This document shows positions 54,853 to 63,726 of a stretch of 64,000 bases of DNA, piece by piece. Source of the DNA: Gloeotrichia echinulata CP02 (GTDB taxonomy: Bacteria > Cyanobacteriota > Cyanobacteriia > Cyanobacteriales > Nostocaceae); NCBI GenBank assembly GCA_038087035.1, contig CP051187.1, forward strand, positions 2,237,001-2,301,000. Reading direction: 5' to 3'. The first letter of the stretch is position 1, and each line of letters opens with the position of its first letter. Below the pieces are notes generated by a model that saw only the letters and a program-made list of their open reading frames with translations, was not told the origin of the DNA and ran no database searches. The position numbers and the translations under genes were made by a program.

Positions 54853-56796
54853 ATGGGTACGCACAAAGCGTTTGGCCTACCTGGCTTTGGGTCTTGTTTA
54901 GGGGCAAATCTGATAATTGCCTTGATGTACTCTAGTTTAGCTGAACTTTCGCGGCATCTTGCTTCTACTGCCAATGCTGTTACCCCTGTTTGGCCTTCTG
55001 ATGGACTAGCCGTCGGCGTCACATTACTTTATGGTAATGGGATGCTACCTGGTGTATTTTTAGGGTCTTTTTTAGCAAATATTGCGGCATTTTGGAACCT
55101 AAATAGTTGGGTGACTTTGCTGATTTCAGTCTTGGCTGTTTTGGGAATCGCCGCAGGAACGACTCTGGGAACCTGGCTTGGCACATCTTTATTACGTCGA
55201 GCCACTCGACAACGCTACCCATTTAATCGGGTTGCTGACAGTATTAAATTTCTGATTTATGCTGGGTTAATCAGTCCGATTGTGAATGCAACTATAGGCG
55301 TGTCAATATTGGTTTTTGCCCAAAAAGTTCCCCAGTCCGCCTATCACAGTATTTGGCCTATCTGGTGGATTTCCAATGTTGCGGGTATCTTGATTCTGAC
55401 TCCTGTTATTCTCAGTTGGAGCGACTGGATTCAATCCCAAAAATTCAGTTTCAATCCTAAATACTTCAATTTTTCTCACATCGTCAGATGGCTGATGGTG
55501 TGGAATATCAAGGGGATAGAGGCTTTAGTTTTAATTGGCTTTATCTTCTTAATTGGTAAGGCATCATTTTGGAACAATTACCCTTTAGCGTATATGCTGA
55601 TTCCCTTATTAGTTTGGTCAGCATTTCGCTTTGGTCAACCGGGAACAACCCTGACCATGTTTCTGATTTCGGCGATCGCTATTTTAGGAACTGTGCGCGG
55701 ATTGGGTACTTTTACCAAAGCCGACCTGAATCAATCATTAATAGCGTTGCAATCCTTCATTGCGGTGGTTGTGTTTACATCTCTAATTTTGGTCGCCGTT
55801 TTATCAGAACGAATGCAAGCGGAATTACAATTAAAGAAAGCATTTAGCGAATTACAGGTTTCTAACACGGCTTTAGCAAAACATAGTCAAGAATTGGCTG
55901 AAAATAACCACTGGCTTGAACAAACATTGCAAGAATTGGGAAGAACTCAAGCCCAAATGATCCAAGGTGAAAAAATGTCCGCATTGGGTAATTTGATAGC
56001 AGGTGTTGCCCATGAGATTAACAATCCCGTAGGATTTCTAGAGGGGAATATTCAACCTGCAATAGATTATATAAAAGACTTGCTCGGATTAGTTGATCTA
56101 TATCAGAAACAATATCCTCAGAATAATGTCGTCATTCAAAATGAAATCGAAACTATAGATTTAGAATTTCTGCGCCAAGATTTACCCAAGTTAATCTATT
56201 CCATGAATGAAGGAGTTAATCGGATTAAAGCGATTAGCACTAGTCTTCGCACCTTCTCCCGTGCTGATAATGCTCGTCCCGTTCCCTTCAATCTTCATCA
56301 GGGCTTAGATAGTACGATTTTAATTCTCCAGCATCGACTCAGGGCAAATGAAAAACGCTCTGCCATTGACATTATTACCAATTATGGCGACATTCCCCCG
56401 GTTGAATGCTATGCTGGACAAATGAACCAGGTGTTTATGAACATTTTGGCAAATGCGATTGATGCTTTGGATGATTCTTGTGAGGGGCTAAGTTTTGAGG
56501 AGACCAAAAAAAATCCCCGACAAATTACGATAACTACTGGACTCTCGCATGATCAACAGTGCGTGGTGATTCGCTTAAAAGATAACGGTATAGGAATGTC
56601 GGAGGACGTGAAAGCGAAGATTTTTGACGCTTTGTTCACAACAAAAGGAGTCGGTAAAGGCACAGGTTTGGGATTAGCGATCGCCCATCAAATTGTGGTA
56701 GAAAAACACAATGCTTCACTGGAGGTAGACTCCGCCCTTGGTCAAGGTTCTGAATTTATCATCACCCTCCCGGTCAAGTTTCTGGCTGTCAATTGA
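54853..56796 (+). CDS. MASE1-domain sensor histidine kinase
   Basis: 647 residues. Residues about 10-320 are the MASE1 integral-membrane sensor (eight or so helices; AVTPVWPSDGLAVG, FLGSFLANIAAFW, IWPIWWISNVAGILILTP). A coiled coil (about 325-365) leads to the kinase core: GNLIAGVAHEINNPVGFLEG (H-box His), FMNILANAIDAL (N-box), KDNGIGM, KGVGKGTGLGLAIA (G2). The signal is unknown. Its core resembles the response regulator-kinase at 31082. No regulator adjoins it, so the partner is encoded elsewhere. ATG 54853 begins just before the first helix. Confidence 0.92.
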   Translation: MGTHKAFGLPGFGSCLGANLIIALMYSSLAELSRHLASTANAVTPVWPSDGLAVGVTLLYGNGMLPGVFLGSFLANIAAFWNLNSWVTLLISVLAVLGIAAGTTLGTWLGTSLLRRATRQRYPFNRVADSIKFLIYAGLISPIVNATIGVSILVFAQKVPQSAYHSIWPIWWISNVAGILILTPVILSWSDWIQSQKFSFNPKYFNFSHIVRWLMVWNIKGIEALVLIGFIFLIGKASFWNNYPLAYMLIPLLVWSAFRFGQPGTTLTMFLISAIAILGTVRGLGTFTKADLNQSLIALQSFIAVVVFTSLILVAVLSERMQAELQLKKAFSELQVSNTALAKHSQELAENNHWLEQTLQELGRTQAQMIQGEKMSALGNLIAGVAHEINNPVGFLEGNIQPAIDYIKDLLGLVDLYQKQYPQNNVVIQNEIETIDLEFLRQDLPKLIYSMNEGVNRIKAISTSLRTFSRADNARPVPFNLHQGLDSTILILQHRLRANEKRSAIDIITNYGDIPPVECYAGQMNQVFMNILANAIDALDDSCEGLSFEETKKNPRQITITTGLSHDQQCVVIRLKDNGIGMSEDVKAKIFDALFTTKGVGKGTGLGLAIAHQIVVEKHNASLEVDSALGQGSEFIITLPVKFLAVN

Positions 56797-56882
56797 GAAT
56801 TTTTTCTAAATAGCCGTGATTACCGGCGCACACCAGGATATATGAAAAACCTCTGATTCCCCTCCATCTCGTGGTGGAGGGG

Positions 56883-57053
56883 CTAGTCCCGCGATTTCAA
56901 ACTATTTGTTTAGCCGGATAAATTTTTAGATACCCCTAAATCCACACGATATGATACCAGCTGTAGGGGCACGGCATTGCCGTGCCCCTACGCGAAATCC
57001 ACATGTGTCAGCGTTTTAGTGGTATTGTATAAGACTTTTAAAACACGCCCTAG
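56883..57053. mobile_element. 171-bp miniature element (copy C of three)
   Basis: Reverse orientation of 13460-13630, with both end types in the same arrangement as copy A. It fills most of the 56797-57068 gap; no gene there. Confidence 0.75.
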
Positions 57054-57068
57054 GGGTGCGGTCTTCGT

Positions 57069-57788
57069 CTAAAACCGATAATTGCGATCGCGTACCCATA
57101 AACTAATAGGTACAGCATTACCTTGAGGATCAACTTTGACTTTGACTACTATCGGTTGTCTTTCTCCGTTGCGGCTTTCTAAATCACGGGAGATATCTTG
57201 ACTAATCCGCTCGCGTTGCTGTTCTGGGATATAATATGTTTCGACGCCATAGGCGATGAAGCCATCCCGATACACACCTTTTAAGGCTACCTGATTGTTA
57301 GGTAGGTTTGTGGGGCGATCGCTACTCACTCGCACCGGGCGCCAAGCTTTTGGTACGCCACGGCTAAAGGTTTGTTGTTCTTGCAAAACCACATACAAAT
57401 TGGTTCCTTGTGCCAATTGTCTGTTTCTCCCACGATTTTGCTCTAGTAATCGCTCCCAACCAGGAAGTTTTTTTAGTCTTTCGGGACGGGATATGTTATA
57501 ATCAAGATTGAGCGAGTAATTTTGCACCACATCGTCAGGGTCTACAGCTGCACTTTGCAAAATGACTGTCTTACCTGCGATGTCTGTATACATAGCTTGC
57601 GTTGGTATCCCCATAATGATTGCTGTTTGAATTAACAGGGGAACCACTAGACGCCACAAAGGTAGGGGTTGATTTGCCTTTTGTTCAGTGGCAATTAGGT
57701 AATCTCGAAAAGTTAGGGTTTTAGAGAATTCTGCTTCGGGAGACAGGGTTTTATTGGATTTATTCGGTTCAGAAGAATTACTTTCCAT
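57069..57788 (-). CDS. GDYXXLXY-type membrane-associated protein
   Basis: 239 residues from the internal ATG 57788 (MESNSSEPNKS). The longer frame to 57866 runs through a rRNA-like repeat and is less likely. A membrane helix lies at about residues 48-68 (LVVPLLIQTAIIMGIPTQAM). The rest is soluble, with GTNLYVVLQEQ, VALKGVYRDGFIAYGVETYY and the C-terminal KVKVDPQGNAVPISLWVRDR. These proteins are commonly encoded next to DUF2157 membrane proteins, as here (57947-59383). Function unknown. Confidence 0.75.
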   Translation of the reverse strand: MESNSSEPNKSNKTLSPEAEFSKTLTFRDYLIATEQKANQPLPLWRLVVPLLIQTAIIMGIPTQAMYTDIAGKTVILQSAAVDPDDVVQNYSLNLDYNISRPERLKKLPGWERLLEQNRGRNRQLAQGTNLYVVLQEQQTFSRGVPKAWRPVRVSSDRPTNLPNNQVALKGVYRDGFIAYGVETYYIPEQQRERISQDISRDLESRNGERQPIVVKVKVDPQGNAVPISLWVRDRNYRF

Positions 57789-57946
57789 GAGCGTAGTCCT
57801 AGGTGAGAGAATTGGGGAGGTCGGAAATAGGACTAACGCAGAGAGACACAATGCTTTTTGTTTCACGCAGAGGCGCAGAGTCGCAGAGGGTAAGAGGTTG
57901 CAATACTTAATTTTTGCATTTCGGATTCAATATCAGCAACTCCGTT

Positions 57947-59383
57947 TTATTTTTTGTTCCCAGAATTAGATGCTGGAGTTAGACGGCGTTCAAACCACAG
58001 ACCAGCGCTAATTAAGGTAGCACCACACATGACAAATACTAGGGACTTGAACAGCAATTCAGTGTTGTACTCTAGCACGCGACTGATAATTTGCAGTGTT
58101 AATAATAGCATACCCCCCCAAAAGCAGCGGCGATCGTTTAACTTCAGTCCTTCTTGAATTAGTCCTCCAGCTAAGGTGGCTAACAGAACATTGAACACGA
58201 AAATTCCCAGTTCACCAATGCGGCTAATACCTTGATGCCAGAATAGAACTAAGGCGGTAATGCTAATGAAGCTGGAAATTAGCACAATCGTGAAAACTAC
58301 TTCCCGACGGGGAGGATTGTTTCTTTGACGCAGTAGAAATAACCATTGTAGCACAGCCAAGCCGCTGAGAATCCCCAAATCGATGATGGGAATTGTTCTG
58401 AGGATATTGCTTTGGGTTGTTGGTGGAAAATAGCCATAATCTGGATATTGCCATTGCCAACGGAAGGATAAGATATAAAAGACAAAGCCGAAACACACCA
58501 GGGCTAAACTCCGAGCGAGGGGTTGAAACAACCGATAATTGATTGTGGGAAATAGCAGGTCATCATAACTCCACAATAATGCAGGTGGGAGTGCAAAGGC
58601 AAAAGAGGCTACCCACGGTGCGATATCAGCGTAAGTTAGGACTTGGAGGGGATTGAGGTTGAATTGTAAGGAGGTAGCAAAGGCGAAAGCTGCTAGTCCA
58701 AAAATCCAACGCGAACGACAAAAATAGGCTAAAGGTACAAACAGTAACCATGATAGTAAGGGCATATGTCGCACTACTAACCGTGCCCAAGACCATTCAT
58801 TAGGAGTGTACCACCAGTCTCCTAATCCTGTCCAATAGCCAATCTGGATGAGGACTATCGCCAAAATTCCCAAGGAAGTTAAGGATAGACTATAAGCCAT
58901 AATTAAAACACCAAATCCCCAAGCCAGAAACAGTTCGGTAGTTGAACCGCCAATATTGAAGATTTGGGACATGAGCAATATATTGACGCCTAAAATTAAA
59001 GCGCCTAAAATCAGCAATGCTTCTCCTAGTAGGCGTTTACTGCGCTGGGGTTTTTTACCTTCGGCTTTGCTGAGTGTCGGTTCTCTCCAGGTATAAAAAC
59101 CAGTGATGGTAGTGGAAAGAAACAAACTGATCATCAAGATAAACTTGACTTCCCTTGACCAGGTTTGCCAGTTGGCGGCAACAAAGGTAATGACGCCTAG
59201 ACATAATAGTATACCACCTACAGCAATCACAAGCATCACAAAGCGTTCCCGTGCAGCCGCTTCCAGGTTATTAAATTGATAACGGTCTGCTAGTTGTTGA
59301 TACTGGGAAGAACTGATTAGTCCTTCATCTCGCCAAAGTTGTGCTTCTTTGCGTATTTTTCGCGGAAAATTATCTAAGAACAT
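57947..59383 (-). CDS. DUF2157 multi-pass membrane protein
   Basis: 478 residues from ATG 59383; GGAG lies six bases upstream, which favours it over the ATG at 59419. The soluble N-terminal part (IRKEAQLWRDEGLISSSQYQ) is the DUF2157 signature, then FVAANWQTW and about twelve membrane helices. Pfam-level family only; function unknown. It pairs with the GDYXXLXY gene, 158 bp downstream, in a conserved two-gene unit. Divergent from the methyltransferase gene. Confidence 0.83.
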   Translation of the reverse strand: MFLDNFPRKIRKEAQLWRDEGLISSSQYQQLADRYQFNNLEAAARERFVMLVIAVGGILLCLGVITFVAANWQTWSREVKFILMISLFLSTTITGFYTWREPTLSKAEGKKPQRSKRLLGEALLILGALILGVNILLMSQIFNIGGSTTELFLAWGFGVLIMAYSLSLTSLGILAIVLIQIGYWTGLGDWWYTPNEWSWARLVVRHMPLLSWLLFVPLAYFCRSRWIFGLAAFAFATSLQFNLNPLQVLTYADIAPWVASFAFALPPALLWSYDDLLFPTINYRLFQPLARSLALVCFGFVFYILSFRWQWQYPDYGYFPPTTQSNILRTIPIIDLGILSGLAVLQWLFLLRQRNNPPRREVVFTIVLISSFISITALVLFWHQGISRIGELGIFVFNVLLATLAGGLIQEGLKLNDRRCFWGGMLLLTLQIISRVLEYNTELLFKSLVFVMCGATLISAGLWFERRLTPASNSGNKK

Positions 59384-59447
59384 GACCATCTCCAGTGCAG
59401 TGGGATATAGCGATCGCAATTAGAATGGCGGTCATTATGTTTTCAGT

Positions 59448-60452
59448 ATGAAGCCAAATCCTGGCACTGCATTGTTCCTCTATAACAGTTTTACTATTCA
59501 TATGGAAGCACCTTCAAACTTATTAGTTAAACTCTCACGCCGTTTGTTTGAAAACCCTGATAATCAACAACAATTTATCGAGGCGTTAATTAATCCCCGT
59601 CCTTTTAATCCTTGTATTCTTTGGTGTCAACCAAAGCCTGATATTTCACCATTTCCAGTAGAAATACCAATTTCTTGGCAACCAAAATTTGTAGACCGTT
59701 TATACCTGGGAGAAAAACCAGGTAAACATCCTTTACATGAACAGGGATATTTCTATTGTTTAGATTTTTCTTCGGTATTTGCGGCGTCTACTTTGTTAAC
59801 AATTCCTGAATCGATGCGCTTAGTTTTTGATATGTGTGGCGCACCAGGAGGAAAGAGTATTTTTGCTTGGACAGCTTTACAACCTGAGTTAATTATCAGT
59901 AATGAGGTAATTGGTAAACGTTTAGGGATGTTATTTTCTAATTTAAAACGTTGTGGGATTCGTCCTAGTTTTGTAGTTAATAAAGATTCTAGTATTTTTG
60001 CCGAAATGCTTCCGTTGTCTTGTAATTTAGTTATAGTAGATGCTCCTTGTACTGGGCAATCTTTGCTCGCTAAGAGCGAAAAAGCACCTGGATGTTTTCA
60101 CCCAACCAATATTAATAAATGTGCCAATCGCCAAAAACGAATTATTGCTAATTCGGCGCAAATTGTTGCACCACAAGGCTATCTTGCCTATATGACTTGC
60201 GCCTATTCACCAGAAGAGAATGAGCAGGTTTGTGAATGGTTTTTGGCACGCTTTCCCTATTTTCAAGCGGTGCAAATTAGTCATTTACAGGAATATCAGT
60301 CCCATTTAACAAATATTCCTTGTTATCGCCTATTTCCCCAAGATAGGTTAGGTGCTGGTGGGTTCACGGTGTTATTTCAAAATATTGACCAGGGTGAGGG
60401 TAAGCAGGTAGATGAGGAGGTTTGGAATAGCTTGGGAGTCAGAAGAATTTAA
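59448..60452 (+). CDS. RNA m5C methyltransferase (RsmB/NOL1/NOP2/Sun family)
   Basis: 334 residues. SAM-binding motif DMCGAPGGKS, VDAPCTGQS (Cys201), and MTCAYSPEENE (Cys251, the likely nucleophile) give the full Sun-family set. The N-terminus is short, without the NusB-like domain of RsmB, so it is closer to the RsmF/YebU-type core. Target rRNA or tRNA cannot be told. ATG 59448 is given; the internal ATG at 59502 (MEAPSNLLVKL) is an alternative. Cytoplasmic. Divergent from DUF2157. Confidence 0.88.
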   Translation: MKPNPGTALFLYNSFTIHMEAPSNLLVKLSRRLFENPDNQQQFIEALINPRPFNPCILWCQPKPDISPFPVEIPISWQPKFVDRLYLGEKPGKHPLHEQGYFYCLDFSSVFAASTLLTIPESMRLVFDMCGAPGGKSIFAWTALQPELIISNEVIGKRLGMLFSNLKRCGIRPSFVVNKDSSIFAEMLPLSCNLVIVDAPCTGQSLLAKSEKAPGCFHPTNINKCANRQKRIIANSAQIVAPQGYLAYMTCAYSPEENEQVCEWFLARFPYFQAVQISHLQEYQSHLTNIPCYRLFPQDRLGAGGFTVLFQNIDQGEGKQVDEEVWNSLGVRRI

Positions 60453-60524
60453 CGCACAGGAACGCAGCAGTATACACAGATGGACGCGAAATCAAAATTC
60501 TTGGTGTTATGCTGGGTTTGAATG

Positions 60525-60738
60525 TAAGGAGTAATGAGTAATGAGTAAGGAGTAAGGAGTAAGGAGTAATGAGTAATGAGTAAGGAGTAATGAGTAAGGA
60601 GTAAGGAGTAAGGAGTAAGGAGTAAGGAGTAAGGAGTAAGGAGTAAGGAGTAAGGAGTCATGAGTAATGAGTAATGAGTAAGGAGTAATGAGTAATGAGT
60701 AAGGAGTAATGAGTAAGGAGTAAGGAGTAAGGAGTCAT
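60525..60738. repeat. GAGTAAG/GAGTAAT heptamer array (left arm)
   Basis: About 30 heptamer units of GAGTAAG or GAGTAAT, one with a TCATGAG change. It is the complement-type of the array at 60803-60983. Confidence 0.9.
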
Positions 60739-60802
60739 GAAAGAATTATTAGGATATTAACAACTTCAATCAACAAGTTGAAAGAAAAATAAAAAATAAT
60801 CC

Positions 60803-60983
60803 ACTCATTACTTATTACTTATTACTTATTACTTATTACTTATTACTTATTACTTATTACTTATTACTTATTACTCATTACTCATTACTCATTACTTATT
60901 ACTTATTACTCATTACTCATTACTCATTACTTATTACTTATTACTTATTACTTATTACTCATTACTCATTACTCCTTACTCAT
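60803..60983. repeat. CATTACT/TATTACT heptamer array (right arm)
   Basis: About 26 units of CATTACT, TATTACT or TTACTCA phase, inverse to the left arm across about 65 bases. The two could pair into a long hairpin. Same unit as the 22235-22511 array. Confidence 0.9.
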
Positions 60984-61072
60984 CCTACTCCGCTGTGTAA
61001 GTCCTAACTCATACATATCTTAGTCAAATAATCTGTGTTTTAAATACAAAAATAGATGCATTTACCCTGCTT

Positions 61073-61813
61073 ATGATTCCTATTAGTGATAAAATGCGTA
61101 TTCGCAATCAACCAATAATTACTAATTGGCTTATTGGTATTAATCTTGCTATTTTCTTATGGCAAATCCAACTAGAACTTAGTGATAAATTGGGCTATTT
61201 TGTCAATGATTGGGGTGTGATTCCAGCACAAATTAGTGCAGCAATTACAAATGCAATCTTCTTCAACCCAGCAGCTTGGATAGTTGTGTTTTGGCGTTCG
61301 CTTTCACTAGTTTTTGGGATGTTTCTACACGGTAGTTTTAGTCAAATATTAGGGAATATGATATTTTTGTGGGTTTTTGGTAAGACCTTAGAAAATGTCC
61401 TCGGATATAAACGCTATTTAGGATTTTACTTGGCTACTGGGGTGCTGACAGAGATAGTCCAAATTCTAGCAGAACCGAGTTTACCCGTACCGTTAATTGG
61501 AGCAAACGGGGCGATCGCATCTATTTTAGGCGCATACATCGTCAAATTTCCCCAAGCCAAAATTTATTCAGTTTTACCCTTAGTGTTAGTGTATATCCCT
61601 ATGGAATTACCAGCTTCTTTCTATCTCTTGTGGTGGTTTATACAACAATTATTTTATGGTATTGGCAGTTTAAACATTCCCCCTGTGGGTGTAAATCAAC
61701 CCAGCATAGCCTACTGGTCCCACGCTGCGGGATTATGTATCGGCGCCGGTTTTATGAAATTACTGCTACATAGTCAAAAGTCAAAGTTCAAGAGTCCAAA
61801 GTCAAAATATTAA
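61073..61813 (+). CDS. Rhomboid-family membrane protein, catalytic Ser replaced
   Basis: 246 residues with about six membrane helices. Rhomboid landmarks are FLHGSFSQILGNMIFLWVFG, GANGAIASILGAY and the last-helix YWSHAAGLCIGAG. The catalytic His (His217) is present, but the GxSG serine is Asn145 (GANG), so it is probably an inactive, pseudoprotease-type rhomboid, if the sequence is correct. Such proteins can still bind membrane clients. The C-terminus is a basic, low-complexity tail from a repeat (QKSKFKSPKSK). Single gene; arrays lie upstream. Confidence 0.83.
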   Translation: MIPISDKMRIRNQPIITNWLIGINLAIFLWQIQLELSDKLGYFVNDWGVIPAQISAAITNAIFFNPAAWIVVFWRSLSLVFGMFLHGSFSQILGNMIFLWVFGKTLENVLGYKRYLGFYLATGVLTEIVQILAEPSLPVPLIGANGAIASILGAYIVKFPQAKIYSVLPLVLVYIPMELPASFYLLWWFIQQLFYGIGSLNIPPVGVNQPSIAYWSHAAGLCIGAGFMKLLLHSQKSKFKSPKSKY

Positions 61814-62132
61814 CCAACCCTTAACTGTTGACTCTAACAGGACTTACGCGGCGAGGCTATTCGTGGATATCGAGCATTGGGCATTGGGCATTGGTTAATT
61901 TTTCGGTCTCTATGCCCCATACCCAATCCAAACCCTTGATTTTTCGTAACTCATGCGTAATTCCTATTTAATCCACAAATTTACATTTTTGTCAATAAAA
62001 TTTGCAAAATTAAAAAACCCAAAGCCGGACTCCTGAGTTTAGACTATAGACTAAACTAGTTATTTGTAGTGTTGTAAAACCCTGTTGGCTAACTGTTTTA
62101 TGGTTACGAAATTTTTAGCAGCTGTTTACGGG

Positions 62133-62426
62133 ATGGCCACAGCACCAACTGTTGCTCCTACACTGTCTAATCAGGTTACTCGCACGCCTTATCCAAATTA
62201 CAAAGTGATTGTTTTGAATGATGATTTTAATACATTTCAACATGTGGCTGAGTGTTTAATGAAGTATATTCCGGGGATGACAAGCGATCGCGCTTGGGAT
62301 CTGACCAATCAGATACACTATGAAGGTCAAGCGATCGTCTGGGTGGGTCCCCAAGAAACAGCGGAACTATATCACCAGCAACTGCGTCGAGCTGGGTTGA
62401 CAATGGCTCCTTTAGAGGCGGCTTAA
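62133..62426 (+). CDS. clpS: ClpS, adaptor of the Clp protease
   Basis: 97 residues from ATG 62133 (MATAPTVAPT); in-frame starts at 62085 and 62100 would add up to 16 residues. The ClpS core is complete: YKVIVLNDDFNTFQHV (binds N-degron residues and ClpC), the conserved IHYEG, and WVGPQETAEL. It delivers N-end-rule substrates to ClpCP. Five bases separate its stop from the DUF2103 gene, so they form an operon. Confidence 0.92.
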   Translation: MATAPTVAPTLSNQVTRTPYPNYKVIVLNDDFNTFQHVAECLMKYIPGMTSDRAWDLTNQIHYEGQAIVWVGPQETAELYHQQLRRAGLTMAPLEAA

Positions 62427-62431
62427 TTATC

Positions 62432-62725
62432 ATGGGTAAACCCACGGATGGTAGGCTAGTTTGGAATCACTCAACCCACATTTCCGGTCTCATCCCAATT
62501 TTAGAGCGTCTCTGTCAGCAGCATGGCATTCAAACCGTTACACCAGGGGTGATTGGACGGGCTAAAGGTCATTGTCCCAAAATGCAACTGCGTGTGTCTG
62601 TACCCATTCTGGGGGGTTATAAAGTCATCGCCCGACATGGTAAGACAGTGCAAGAAGTGTTTATCGTGACCATTTTGGAACAGGAACAACTCACAGATGC
62701 AATTGCGATCGCCATGAGAACTTAA
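62432..62725 (+). CDS. DUF2103 family protein (putative metal-binding)
   Basis: 97 residues: GRLVWNHSTHISGLIPILER, TPGVIGRAKGHCPKMQLRVS, GGYKVIARHGKTVQEVFIVT. It fits DUF2103, annotated as predicted metal-binding; His, Cys and Arg positions (HSTH, GHC) support this. It is five bases after clpS in an arrangement frequent in cyanobacteria. Function unknown. GCGATCGC lies near its end. Confidence 0.83.
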   Translation: MGKPTDGRLVWNHSTHISGLIPILERLCQQHGIQTVTPGVIGRAKGHCPKMQLRVSVPILGGYKVIARHGKTVQEVFIVTILEQEQLTDAIAIAMRT

Positions 62726-62809
62726 TCATTTTAGTCTGGTGTTTTACCAAGTAACCAAACTGATAACAGTTAACTGTTATCTGTTAATTGTTAACTGTTA
62801 ATCGTTTAA

Positions 62810-63130
62810 CTATTCCTCTACATGGTGTACGGCGAATCTGTGTAGTGGAAGACTCAGAATGCAAGAAAAAGTTAAAAAATATGACAAAGCAGTAGTTATT
62901 TTTAAAGTCATTAGTAGCGGTTCCCAGTTGGGTAACGCTATTTTCTCCATTCCATATGCAACGCAGTAAACTAGCCAGTAAGAAAAGCTCATTCTCAACA
63001 GAATCCGCTCTGTTTCTTCTCTATCTTCTGCTTGCTCTTTGCAGTCCCACAGTAACAACAGACCGACGATACAAGCGACAAAGGAAACAGCAACTACAAA
63101 CCCGTGACAAAAAATATTTAGCGAATGCAT
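62810..63130 (-). CDS. Small membrane protein of unknown function
   Basis: 106 residues, three predicted membrane helices (about 6-28, 50-63 and 75-98), with an acidic loop KEQAEDREETE between the first two. No recognised family. The convergent gene upstream and a repeat tract (GTTAACTGTTA) near 62768-62805 lie on its downstream side. ATG 63130 is the only plausible start. Coding status is likely but not certain. Confidence 0.5.
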   Translation of the reverse strand: MHSLNIFCHGFVVAVSFVACIVGLLLLWDCKEQAEDREETERILLRMSFSYWLVYCVAYGMEKIALPNWEPLLMTLKITTALSYFLTFSCILSLPLHRFAVHHVEE

Positions 63131-63726
63131 TTGCGTTTATCCCGATCTTTTCCAATTGAGATTCAGTCTAAAGGAATATTCCTACGGCTTACACAAAATA
63201 TTTACAAACTGCAATATAAAATTGGAAATCATGTAAACATTTGCAACAAATTTGTTATTTTTGCTAAATCATGATTTTTTTTCAGAAGACTTTACTTTGA
63301 CAACGGTAAAATGATCCGGCGAGAAAACAGTCAACTATCGCCATCCTACTAAATAAGTTGTCAAATTAATCGTGAAGGCAGGCAAGAGGTAAGAGGTAGT
63401 TCCTTTTTCTTTACCAAACCTAAAATATATTTTACCGAAATTTGTGCAGCAAAACTGACACCCGTTATTTTAAATTTCTACGCATAACTTTCTCAAACAC
63501 CTTGAAAGCAAGGATTTCATAATTCCCAATTACAAATTATGGTATCGAAAATGGGATGACCATGAAAAAAAGTGAATGCAGGTTGCAAATTCCTGGTGTT
63601 AGGAAATAGATAGAGTAACTGTCATTACATTTTTATGCCTGGTAAATAGGAACTATATATATATCAGTCCTATATGATTTGTGAAATCTCACATACAGGC
63701 TGTTGACTGCAATTTAAACCACAAAA

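Noticed and set aside
57789..57866. Longer N-terminus of the GDYXXLXY protein
   Set aside because: Sequence resembles a dispersed GCAGAGGCGCAGAG repeat; the internal ATG 57788 fits better.
60449..60661. Minus-strand frame with LLLTPYS repeats
   Set aside because: Translation of a heptamer array.
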